Both the position numbers and the translations under genes were made by a program. Under the pieces are notes generated by a model that saw only the letters and a list, made by a program, of their open reading frames with translations, was not told the origin of the DNA and made no database searches. Positions 7,875 through 14,991 of a stretch of 34,327 nucleotides of DNA are shown here, in pieces (position 1 is the stretch's first letter; every line of letters begins with the position of its first letter). This DNA is from Bacteroidales bacterium. Lineage in GTDB: Bacteria > Bacteroidota > Bacteroidia > Bacteroidales > PUMT01. The stretch covers positions 1 to 34,327 of the forward strand of contig SLMM01000059.1 in NCBI GenBank assembly GCA_007133565.1, read 5' to 3'.

Positions 7875-9287
7875 ATGAAGGAGCATTTTGACAAAAAAGT
7901 TTTCAGGATCATATCGGACATTGCTGCTCAAAATGACACCGAATTGTATGTTGTTGGCGGTTATGTCAGGGACATCTTTTTAAATCGACCCTCCTGTGAT
8001 ATTGATATAGTGGTTGCAGGCAGCGGGATTGAATTTGCTCAGAAGGTGGCAGAAGCGATAGGAGACAGGAAGAAAATCAGTGTATTCAGAAACTTCGGCA
8101 CGGCCATGCTTAAGTTTGACAGATACGAGATAGAGTTTGTGGGAGCAAGAAAGGAGTCCTACAGAAAAAACTCAAGGAAGCCGGTTGTAGAAAACGGCAC
8201 TATCGAAGACGACCAGAGAAGAAGGGATTTTACAATAAACACCCTTGCAGTGAGCCTGGAGAAGAATAATTACGGAGAGCTCACAGATCCTTTTAACGGA
8301 TTGGACGATCTTAATAACAAAATAATCCGCACCCCCCTTGATCCTGCCTCCACGTTTTCGGACGATCCCCTCCGCATGATGAGGGCAATAAGGTTTGCTT
8401 CACAGCTCAAATTCAGTATAGAACAACGCACCTTTGAGGCAATTGCAGCTAACCGCGACCGAATAGGCATAGTTTCAAAAGAGAGAATCACCGATGAACT
8501 CAACAAGATACTTATGTCTCCCAAGCCATCGAAGGGTTTCAGCCTGATGGATGAGACCGGACTGCTGGAGGTAATTCTGCCCGAGGTACACGCCATGAAA
8601 GGTGTCGATGTAATGAAGGGACGCGGGCACAAAGACAACTATCATCACACTTTAAAGGTACTCGACAATTTATGCCGTAAGTCAGATAATTTATGGCTCA
8701 GGTGGGCTGCGCTATTGCATGATGTGGGAAAACCTCAGACAAAGAAATACAACACCGAAACAGGATGGACTTTTCATGCCCATGATCATGCAGGAGCAAG
8801 GATGATCCCTTCTGTCTTCAGGAAGCTCAGGCTGCCACTCAATGACAAGATGAAATACGTACAGAAGTTAGTACTGCTGCATCTCAGGCCTATTTCATTG
8901 TCCGGCAGCGAGATAACCGATTCGGCTGTCAGGCGTCTGCTCTATGAGGCAGGCGATGAGATTGATGACCTGATGACGCTTTGTGAAGCCGATATAACCT
9001 CAAAAAACAGGCAAACGGTGCGTCGGCACATGAATAACTTCACAATAGTGAGACAGAAACTCAAGGAAATTGAGGAAAAAGATGCCGTCAGAAACTTTCA
9101 GCCACCTGTAAAGGGTGACGAAATAATGAAAATATTCGGACTTTCACCAGGTCGCGAAGTGGGTATTATAAAGAAGGCGATAAAGGATGCAATTCTTGAC
9201 GGACTGATCCGGAATGACCGGGATGAGGCAATCAGGTATATGAAAGAAAAGGCCCGGGAAATGGGAATTGAACCTAAACAGGTCTGA
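7875..9287 (+). CDS. CCA-adding enzyme / poly(A) polymerase-family nucleotidyltransferase with HD domain
   Basis: Class II tRNA nucleotidyltransferase, 470 residues, that builds or repairs the 3' CCA end of tRNA from CTP and ATP in the cytoplasm. The N-terminal polymerase core has VVGGYVRD and the metal-binding DIDIVV (about residues 30-52), then RRRDFTINTLAV and the RFASQLKFSIE region for nucleotide selection. A C-terminal HD phosphohydrolase domain carries LRWAALLHDVGKP and HAHDHAGARM. The frame stays open to 7818, but I start at 7875 because the -7 promoter box lies in between and the family normally starts close to this point. Poly(A) polymerase activity cannot be ruled out by eye, but most organisms of this phylum carry a single such gene acting as the CCA enzyme. 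Confidence 0.92.
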   Translation: MKEHFDKKVFRIISDIAAQNDTELYVVGGYVRDIFLNRPSCDIDIVVAGSGIEFAQKVAEAIGDRKKISVFRNFGTAMLKFDRYEIEFVGARKESYRKNSRKPVVENGTIEDDQRRRDFTINTLAVSLEKNNYGELTDPFNGLDDLNNKIIRTPLDPASTFSDDPLRMMRAIRFASQLKFSIEQRTFEAIAANRDRIGIVSKERITDELNKILMSPKPSKGFSLMDETGLLEVILPEVHAMKGVDVMKGRGHKDNYHHTLKVLDNLCRKSDNLWLRWAALLHDVGKPQTKKYNTETGWTFHAHDHAGARMIPSVFRKLRLPLNDKMKYVQKLVLLHLRPISLSGSEITDSAVRRLLYEAGDEIDDLMTLCEADITSKNRQTVRRHMNNFTIVRQKLKEIEEKDAVRNFQPPVKGDEIMKIFGLSPGREVGIIKKAIKDAILDGLIRNDRDEAIRYMKEKAREMGIEPKQV

Positions 9288-9351
9288 TGACATCCTGCAG
9301 ATTAATTCTGCCTGCACGAAGAAAAAGCGTATTAAATAAAACGAATGGATT

Positions 9352-10038
9352 ATGACCACCATCCTCAGAAAACTGACTCCAGGAGTAATTAAAAGATGGG
9401 TAAGAGCGATCAATGCCAACATGATCCAATTCATTTTAAAAAATAGATTCTCGAAAAACAACAATCTTGGCAGGAATATCATTCTATCAAAAGATCTAAT
9501 AACCGGTATTAATTGTACCATTTATAGTAATGTAACAATAGAGAATTCGGTAGTATTGGGAAACAATGTCACTATTGGCCCCGGGGCTCTCCTGAAGTAT
9601 ATCTCAGTAGGTGATAACAGCATGGTTGACAAGAATGTTCTATGCGTCAGGTGGGGTATCGGTTCGATCAAAATCGGAAAAAACAGTTATATTGGGGTTA
9701 ATAATGTACTTGACTGTGCCAACAATATTGTAATTGGCGATTATGTCCATATTGCCGGACCCTCAACTGCTATATGGACGCACTCATCAGCTCCAATGGC
9801 TTTAAGTGGGATACCTTTAGGTGATTTATCAGAAACCCATCGTCCCACTGCTCCGGTTGCCATTGAAAACAATGTATGGATTGGAGGTAATTGCACAATA
9901 TATCCGGGGGTGACTATTGGCAACCATTCAATTATTGCGCCAAATACTGCTGTCACAAAGAATGTAGAACCATATTCAATGGTTGGCGGGGTACCGGGCA
10001 AGGTAATTAAAAAAATAGAAGATCAAAAAACTACTTAG
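9352..10038 (+). CDS. Hexapeptide-repeat (left-handed beta-helix) acyltransferase
   Basis: Probable O- or N-acetyltransferase of the LbH family, 228 residues, cytoplasmic, usually acting on sugars in polysaccharide or nucleotide-sugar synthesis. Imperfect hexapeptide turns run through the protein (VVLGNNVTIGPGA, IKIGKNSYIGVNNV, VAIENNVWIGGNCTIYPGVT). A catalytic-type His is in IWTHSSAP, and the standard tail GGVPGKVIKKIE closes the helix. The substrate is unknown. It lies 64 bp after the CCA-adding enzyme and has no polysaccharide gene next to it. Base composition is visibly more AT-rich than in its neighbours, with frequent AAT, ATT and AAA codons, which may indicate separate acquisition. 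The N-terminal ~40 residues lack repeats. Confidence 0.85.
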   Translation: MTTILRKLTPGVIKRWVRAINANMIQFILKNRFSKNNNLGRNIILSKDLITGINCTIYSNVTIENSVVLGNNVTIGPGALLKYISVGDNSMVDKNVLCVRWGIGSIKIGKNSYIGVNNVLDCANNIVIGDYVHIAGPSTAIWTHSSAPMALSGIPLGDLSETHRPTAPVAIENNVWIGGNCTIYPGVTIGNHSIIAPNTAVTKNVEPYSMVGGVPGKVIKKIEDQKTT

Positions 10039-10070
10039 AAAAAAGGAACCACCAAGAGGAACAATATCTG

Positions 10071-10114
10071 AAAAAACAAAGCCGGGAATTCTTTCTGTCG
10101 AAAAAATTCCCGGC
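10071..10114 (-). terminator. Intrinsic terminator of the minus-strand structured RNA
   Basis: A perfect 10-bp GC-rich stem (arms 10081-10090 and 10105-10114, core GCCGGGAATT) with a 14-nt loop is followed on the minus strand by TTTGTTTTTT. There is no U-tract on the plus strand, so it serves a transcript running leftward and defines the 3' end of the RNA at about 10071. Confidence 0.88.
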
Positions 10115-10388
10115 TCACTTGTCGCGGCGAACCGCTAAAGTGTCAAGCTACTGTTATTATGACTGATCCTTATTGGCAGATCCCGAAAGATCTGTTACGA
10201 GGATCCGGGCCTTGTTCCGATCAGCTTTTTACGGCTGATGTTAACGCTGGCCCCTGTTCCTATTATGCGGCCTGGAGATTTTCCCGGAGGAAACTCTCCG
10301 TTAGACCTGACTGTGACAGATAGCCCCGAAGGTTTTTCTGTTTCAGCTTAACATCTCAAAGAACAAGTCTTTTATCCCTCACTTGATG
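10071..10388 (-). ncRNA. Candidate structured non-coding RNA of ~315 nt, family not recognised
   Basis: A promoter, a dense set of helices and a terminator lie on the minus strand with no convincing reading frame. Helices, as plus-strand arms: 10364-10368/10381-10385; 10345-10352/10142-10149, a long-range 8-bp helix closing about 210 nt; 10316-10320/10337-10341 with an inner C(UUCG)G loop; 10274-10278/10295-10299; 10207-10211/10249-10253 enclosing the 6-bp hairpin 10220-10225/10234-10239; 10165-10169/10201-10205 enclosing the 6-bp hairpin 10177-10182/10189-10194; and 10124-10127/10132-10135 with a UUCG loop. I do not find the conserved blocks of RNase P RNA, tmRNA, SRP RNA or a known riboswitch. 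Bacteroidales-1-type RNAs share this promoter-RNA-terminator plan, but I cannot confirm a match. It is transcribed convergently to the acyltransferase gene. Confidence 0.8.
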
Positions 10389-10391
10389 TAA

Positions 10392-10424
10392 CAAATATAG
10401 CATGAAAAACCTCCCGCCACCAAA
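10392..10424 (-). promoter_or_regulatory. Near-perfect Bacteroidota promoter of the structured RNA
   Basis: On the minus strand TTTG (10421-10424) is separated by 21 bp from TATATTTG (10392-10399), an exact TAnnTTTG -7 box. Transcription should start about 4-6 nt downstream, near 10387. It is the best-matching promoter in the window, consistent with an abundant RNA. Confidence 0.82.
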
Positions 10425-10634
10425 TTTTTTCACATCTCTGTATCCACAAGAAAAGAACACAGTTTATGAACAATTTGTTAATTTCCTTATTGATCTGATC
10501 AGATGAAAATTATCAATGTCAAATGCGAAATCAGCTGCTACTAATTAACATCCTGCCTGCTTTCGTTTTATCGATGTTAACATTTCTTCAGTGATTTTTC
10601 CGGGGCAACCAGCAAAAATAATTGCATGAAAACT
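10425..10634. other. Non-coding spacer between the structured RNA promoter and the endonuclease gene
   Basis: About 210 bp with no supportable gene. It contains a perfect 12-bp palindrome ATCTGATCAGAT (10493-10504), about 70 bp upstream of the RNA promoter, and a 10-bp palindrome ATGTTAACAT (10574-10583). Either could be a regulator site, and neither is assigned. The minus-strand endonuclease gene ends at 10635, so the spacer also holds its 3' untranslated end, with no clear terminator visible. Confidence 0.4.
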
Positions 10635-11720
10635 TCAATTTGCAAAAAGATCAAGTATTATGGGAAGATGGTCACTGTAGCCTCCTGTATACCTGAACCC
10701 TTCATAACTCCTGAACGGCTTGTACCCGAACCAGGCATCATCCGGGACCAGGAGAAATTCCTCGTCAAAAACCCTGAACGCCTCCGGGGTGGTATTCATT
10801 CCGGGCACAAGACCCATAAGTCCACCCGAAACAATAAACTGGTCAAACAGGTACCATATTCCCTGGTATTTACTACTCCCCTGCCCCTGCTTTTTGATCT
10901 CCCATGATATATTGTATAGCCTGCCCGGTTCCGGAGCATCATAATCAAACCCGGCCCCAAGAAACCTTTTAAGACTTTCATCGTGAGGCTCATCGTTGAA
11001 GTCGCCCATAACGACAATCTTTGCAGCAGGACTGACCAGAAATAGCGAATCGATAACCGACCTTAAAACTGATGCAGCATGGTTCCTGTAAGGTGCTGTC
11101 TCTGCCTGTCCGCCCCACCTGCTGGGCCAATGGTTTGCAAACAGGTGCAACGTATCTGCCGGTCCCGTCAGACCTTTAATATAAACTATGTCCCTTGTAG
11201 CAGCAAGAGTGTCAAAGGGAAAACGGACAGGGATGAACCTGCTTTTCAGTAAATCGAACATGTCGGGGCGAAATAGAAATGCAACGTCGATACCCCTGGG
11301 GTCTCCAGAGTTCCGGTGTATGATCCGGTAATCAAACCGATTGAATCCTGTATCATAAGCGAGCCTTTCAAGAACGTATATGTTCTCCACCTCACATAAT
11401 CCTATTATTGCAGGAGTGTGCCATCCTCCGGCAGCGGCAATAGCACGGTACAGGTTATTAATCTTTTCCTGAAGCCTGAATTTATTCCACCGTCTGGCAC
11501 CTTCAGGTGTAAAAGCGTCGTCATTCTTCATCGGATCATTTACCGTGTCGAAAAGATTCTCCACATTGTAGAAAACTATCCTGAAGACAGGCCTGCCCTC
11601 CCTCGTCTCCGGGGTTTCTGTTCTCCCTGCCTGTAACAGCAGTATCAGTAACCCAAGAATGATCACTGCGCAGGCAGGTACCCTGTTAGGAAATCGCGGG
11701 ATTTTGTCTGGCAGGTCCAT
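10635..11720 (-). CDS. Endonuclease/exonuclease/phosphatase-fold protein, secreted or membrane-anchored
   Basis: Member of the DNase I-like EEP superfamily, 361 residues: metal-dependent phosphodiesterases cutting nucleic acids, phospholipids or phosphoinositides. The N-terminus carries a hydrophobic stretch (about residues 16-32, VIILGLLILLLQAG) after a basic start, so the enzyme is exported or anchored facing the periplasm. Expected catalytic blocks are present: FYNVENLFDT (Asn), GLCEVENIYVLERL (Glu), FANHWPSRWGG (His), VVMGDFNDEPHDES (Asp/Asn) and the final YSDHLPIILDL (Asp-His). A broad extracellular nuclease role is likely, but the substrate is not determined by these motifs. It lies 30 bp after a beta-helix lipoprotein gene on the same strand, so the two are probably co-transcribed. 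Confidence 0.88.
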   Translation of the reverse strand: MDLPDKIPRFPNRVPACAVIILGLLILLLQAGRTETPETREGRPVFRIVFYNVENLFDTVNDPMKNDDAFTPEGARRWNKFRLQEKINNLYRAIAAAGGWHTPAIIGLCEVENIYVLERLAYDTGFNRFDYRIIHRNSGDPRGIDVAFLFRPDMFDLLKSRFIPVRFPFDTLAATRDIVYIKGLTGPADTLHLFANHWPSRWGGQAETAPYRNHAASVLRSVIDSLFLVSPAAKIVVMGDFNDEPHDESLKRFLGAGFDYDAPEPGRLYNISWEIKKQGQGSSKYQGIWYLFDQFIVSGGLMGLVPGMNTTPEAFRVFDEEFLLVPDDAWFGYKPFRSYEGFRYTGGYSDHLPIILDLFAN

Positions 11721-11750
11721 ATGTCGATGCTGATTGACCGGTTACTGCAA

Positions 11751-13172
11751 CTAATCTTCAGGATACCATTCAAAGGCACCAATATCAGGCGCATCGTCAG
11801 AAATACGACTCCTGCCGTCAAAATCAACCGGATGAAGATTTCCCGTATCGGGATTGCCCGCATTGATAGCAGGGGATTCCTTGTCCGGTCTGAAATTGTA
11901 CTTTGCAGGGTCAACAAAACCGGGATTGACGCCTGTAATACAACTTACAAAATTATCTTCAAAATCTTCAGTAAGAGATAGGTGGGCTGCTATCAGGCAG
12001 TGGTCGAACACCACATCAAATGCTCCTTCGGAGTGAACCGAAAATCCAATCTCACTTCCGTTGTTCCCGTAAATTATGGAATTGCCTAAAACGGCCCTTA
12101 CCGGCGTTACATTTATGCCACCGTCAGAATCTACATAATAATTTTCAATAACAACTGAAGGAGTTCTTCTGGATGAAAAATTCCAGAAATTGGCAAGGGT
12201 GCAATGGTAAAAAGTATAATCACCTCCGGCTGTGAGGGCAGCAAGATGGTGCCCGCAGTTGGATATCACTGTGTTGTAAGCATAGATAGCTGCACCCCTG
12301 CCTGTAAGCCCTGCATGGGTCATGTTCTCTATCCGGCTGTATGCAAGGTAAAGAGTGGTACTTTCTTCAGCACTGACAGCTTCGACTACCAGACCGTTAA
12401 CTGCATTTCTGATCCGTACATTCACCAGTCTGTTTCCTGTGCTGCCGGGCATAAGCCTGATACCGTCCCACTGCCCAGGTATATTCCTGTAGGAGGCTTC
12501 TGTACGGGCCGCTTCAAAGACAACAGGATTATCGCCGGTCCCTTCAGCTATCAATGACCCGGCCACATGCAACCCGGAATTTCTGTAGAAATACATCCTC
12601 ACCCCGGGATCGAGTGTAAGCACCCGGCTTGTATCAACCAGGATGTTTCCGTATATAAGATAAGGTTTTTCGGCCGAAAGGGTTTCATCTCCGAAAACCT
12701 CATCCCTGATAATTTTGACATCCTGCCCCCATGCAGCAAGCTTGACATTCTGAACATTACCGTTTGTGATAAACATAACCGAATCACCAACAATAACCGG
12801 GTGGTTGCCGTTGACCGGATCAATGGTAGCTTCTACAAAAATAAAAATACTGTCACCGCCGCGGATTAAAACATCGCTGAACTTCCTCCCCGGAATACCG
12901 TCTACATTGATCCTGAAGGGCGATGAGATGTCCCCTGAAAGCCTGATGCTGGATATTTCGAGACTTCTGTCATATGGGTTGTAAACCTTAAAGTGTCTTG
13001 TTGAAGAGCCTATGGTTGTAAATATGGTATCAAAGTGCAGGGTATCGGTAGAAAATACAAGTTTTGCCGAAGGATCTTCATAAACGGGATCTTTTTCACA
13101 CGACACACCAGCGAAACCAATCGCGATAACTAAAAAAACAAGGGGGGCTAATTGCCTCTCTGATTTAAACAT
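11751..13172 (-). CDS. Right-handed parallel beta-helix lipoprotein, function unknown
   Basis: Predicted outer-membrane lipoprotein of 473 residues. A signal peptide leads to Cys25 in AGVSCEKDPVYEDP. The acidic residues after the cysteine resemble the export signal that sends Bacteroidota lipoproteins to the cell surface. Residues about 35-150 look like a beta-sandwich (VFSTDTLHFDTIFTTIGSST, VYNPYDRSLEISSIRL). The rest is rich in short N/G-turn strands typical of a pectate-lyase-like beta-helix (IRNAVNGLVVEAVSAEE, NSIIYGNNGSEIGFS). It ends in NAGNPDTG and APDIGAFEW, a common terminus in this group. No catalytic signature is recognisable, so it may bind or cleave polysaccharide or be structural. 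It is the promoter-proximal gene of a pair with the EEP-fold enzyme. Confidence 0.82.
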   Translation of the reverse strand: MFKSERQLAPLVFLVIAIGFAGVSCEKDPVYEDPSAKLVFSTDTLHFDTIFTTIGSSTRHFKVYNPYDRSLEISSIRLSGDISSPFRINVDGIPGRKFSDVLIRGGDSIFIFVEATIDPVNGNHPVIVGDSVMFITNGNVQNVKLAAWGQDVKIIRDEVFGDETLSAEKPYLIYGNILVDTSRVLTLDPGVRMYFYRNSGLHVAGSLIAEGTGDNPVVFEAARTEASYRNIPGQWDGIRLMPGSTGNRLVNVRIRNAVNGLVVEAVSAEESTTLYLAYSRIENMTHAGLTGRGAAIYAYNTVISNCGHHLAALTAGGDYTFYHCTLANFWNFSSRRTPSVVIENYYVDSDGGINVTPVRAVLGNSIIYGNNGSEIGFSVHSEGAFDVVFDHCLIAAHLSLTEDFEDNFVSCITGVNPGFVDPAKYNFRPDKESPAINAGNPDTGNLHPVDFDGRSRISDDAPDIGAFEWYPED

Positions 13173-13296
13173 AACAATTGAAGAATATTAAAAATAAACT
13201 GTCAAAAAACAGAAAAAGTGTATTTTCGCTAATAAACCGATTATGAAATTACAAAAAAATATTGATCCTTTACATTGTTTCAGGTAAGTTATTGTA

Positions 13297-14889
13297 ATGG
13301 AAAAAGAGCAGATGGAGCTTATAATATATAATGCCAGGATATATACCGTTGACGGTGGTTTTACCCTGGCACAATCGGCAGCAATAAGAAACGGGCGGTT
13401 TGCAGCCATAGGCAGCAACCGTGAGATAATGGGCAACTACCGTGCTGCGAAAACAGTGGATATGCAGGGGAGATTTGTTTATCCCGGCCTAATTGATCCT
13501 CATTGCCACTTTTACGGATACGGCACAAGTCTGATTAACGCCGACCTTTCAGGAGCCGGCTCATTTGGCGAGGTAATTGACCGTATTCTGTCACACGACC
13601 GGGAGCTGCCTTCTGCATGGGTGCTGGGGCGCGGATGGGATCAGAATCTGTGGCCTTTAAGCGAATTTCCCCATAAAAGTCAGCTTGATAAGTTTTTTCC
13701 TGACAAACCGGTACTGTTGACAAGGATTGACGGACATGCTGCAATAGCAAACACGGCAGCACTCCTTATTGCAGGAGTTGACCGGGCCACAAAAATCGAA
13801 GGAGGAGATTTTCTGGAAAAGAACGGAGAACTTACCGGAATACTGATTGACAATGCAATAGAAAAAGTAAAAAAATTTGTGCCTCCCCCGGCTTACGAGC
13901 AGAAGGTGGCAGCACTGCTGAATGCCCAGGATAATTGTTTTTCTGTGGGACTGACCTCAGTCGGTGATGCCGGACTGGATCACGATGTAATAGGGCTTAT
14001 CGACTCGCTGCATAGATCAGGAGACCTTAAAATGAAGGTATATGCCATGTTAAATCCCACACCTGAAAACCTGCAAACTTATATGCGCAGGGGCATATAC
14101 AAAACCGGCCATCTTAATGTCAGGTCGGTAAAACTATTTGCAGATGGAGCACTGGGGTCAAGGGGGGCAAGGATGATAGATGAATACAGTGATGCCCCCG
14201 GTAATTACGGTCTGCTGCTGGAAACTCCAGGTTACCTTGAGAAAATATCACGAAAGGCATGGGAACATGGTTACCAGGTGAATACCCACTGCATAGGCGA
14301 TGCAGCTGTCCGGATCATGCTTGAGATATACTCGGGAATTCTTGCCGGCAAAAACGACAGGCGATGGCGGATAGAGCATGCCCAGATAGTGCATCCGGAT
14401 GATTTCGACCTTTTTGCCAGGTACTCCGTTATCCCTTCAGTGCAGGCAATACATGCTATATCCGACATGAAATGGGCAGTTCAAAGGATAGGTCCCGAAA
14501 GGATAAAAGGAGCATACGCCCTCAACCAACTGCTGTCTCAAAATGGATGGCTGACAAACGGGAGTGATTTCCCTGTCGAGAGCATCAACCCGCTGCTTGG
14601 CTTTTATGCAGGGGTGGCAAGAAAAGACCCCGAAGGGTTTCCAGAAAATGGTTTCCAGATGGAAAATGCCTTAACGAGGGAGCAGGCACTGAGAGCAATG
14701 ACCATCTGGGCAGCCAGGGCTGCATTTGAAGAAGATGAGAAGGGAAGCATAGAACCAGGAAAACTGGCCGATTTTATTGTAACTAATGAAGACCTTATGC
14801 AGATGGACATGGAAAGGGTGCCCCGACTTAAGGTCCACAGCACATACAGCTCCGGCGAAAAGGTATATGCAAGTGAGGATCCCTACTGA
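13297..14889 (+). CDS. YtcJ-type metal-dependent amidohydrolase (Amidohydro_3)
   Basis: Predicted Zn-dependent hydrolase of the amidohydrolase superfamily, 530 residues, probably cytoplasmic (no signal peptide). The N-terminal beta-sandwich starts LIIYNARIYTVDGGFTLAQS. The barrel carries the metal ligands H-x-H in LIDPHCHFYGYG (about residue 70). ILGRGWDQNLWP-like and LTRIDGHAAIANTAAL motifs typical of YtcJ follow, then QVNTHCIGDAA, RIEHAQIVHPDDF and the catalytic-Asp block NGSDFPVESINPLLGFYAGV. YtcJ relatives hydrolyse amide or formamide bonds of varied small molecules, and the substrate here is unknown. It is divergent from the beta-helix lipoprotein gene (124 bp) and apparently monocistronic. 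An in-frame Met six residues later is an alternative start. Confidence 0.9.
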   Translation: MEKEQMELIIYNARIYTVDGGFTLAQSAAIRNGRFAAIGSNREIMGNYRAAKTVDMQGRFVYPGLIDPHCHFYGYGTSLINADLSGAGSFGEVIDRILSHDRELPSAWVLGRGWDQNLWPLSEFPHKSQLDKFFPDKPVLLTRIDGHAAIANTAALLIAGVDRATKIEGGDFLEKNGELTGILIDNAIEKVKKFVPPPAYEQKVAALLNAQDNCFSVGLTSVGDAGLDHDVIGLIDSLHRSGDLKMKVYAMLNPTPENLQTYMRRGIYKTGHLNVRSVKLFADGALGSRGARMIDEYSDAPGNYGLLLETPGYLEKISRKAWEHGYQVNTHCIGDAAVRIMLEIYSGILAGKNDRRWRIEHAQIVHPDDFDLFARYSVIPSVQAIHAISDMKWAVQRIGPERIKGAYALNQLLSQNGWLTNGSDFPVESINPLLGFYAGVARKDPEGFPENGFQMENALTREQALRAMTIWAARAAFEEDEKGSIEPGKLADFIVTNEDLMQMDMERVPRLKVHSTYSSGEKVYASEDPY

Positions 14890-14926
14890 AACAAGCCGGA
14901 TCACAATCCTGCCGGTTTGTGAAAAT

Positions 14927-14950
14927 GCCGGCCGGGTTTCCCCGGCCGGC
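14927..14950. terminator. GC-rich inverted repeat between convergent genes, possible terminator
   Basis: A perfect 10-bp stem (GCCGGCCGGG / CCCGGCCGGC) with a 4-nt loop lies 37 bp after the amidohydrolase stop and 42 bp from the end of the convergent TolC gene. U-tracts are weak on both strands, so termination would rely on the very stable stem. A weaker hairpin (ACAAGCCGG / CCGGTTTGT, 14891-14919) precedes it. Confidence 0.5.
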
Positions 14951-14991
14951 GACCTGCTTGTTAACCTAAAAACAAGAGAGAAAAATTACAG

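Noticed and set aside
10071-10388. Structured RNA as RNase P RNA, tmRNA or 6S RNA
   Set aside because: No P4-type conserved blocks, no tRNA-like 3' end or tag reading frame, and although GAGATGTT also occurs near the 5' part of E. coli 6S RNA, its pairing partner is absent and the length is too great. Left as unassigned.
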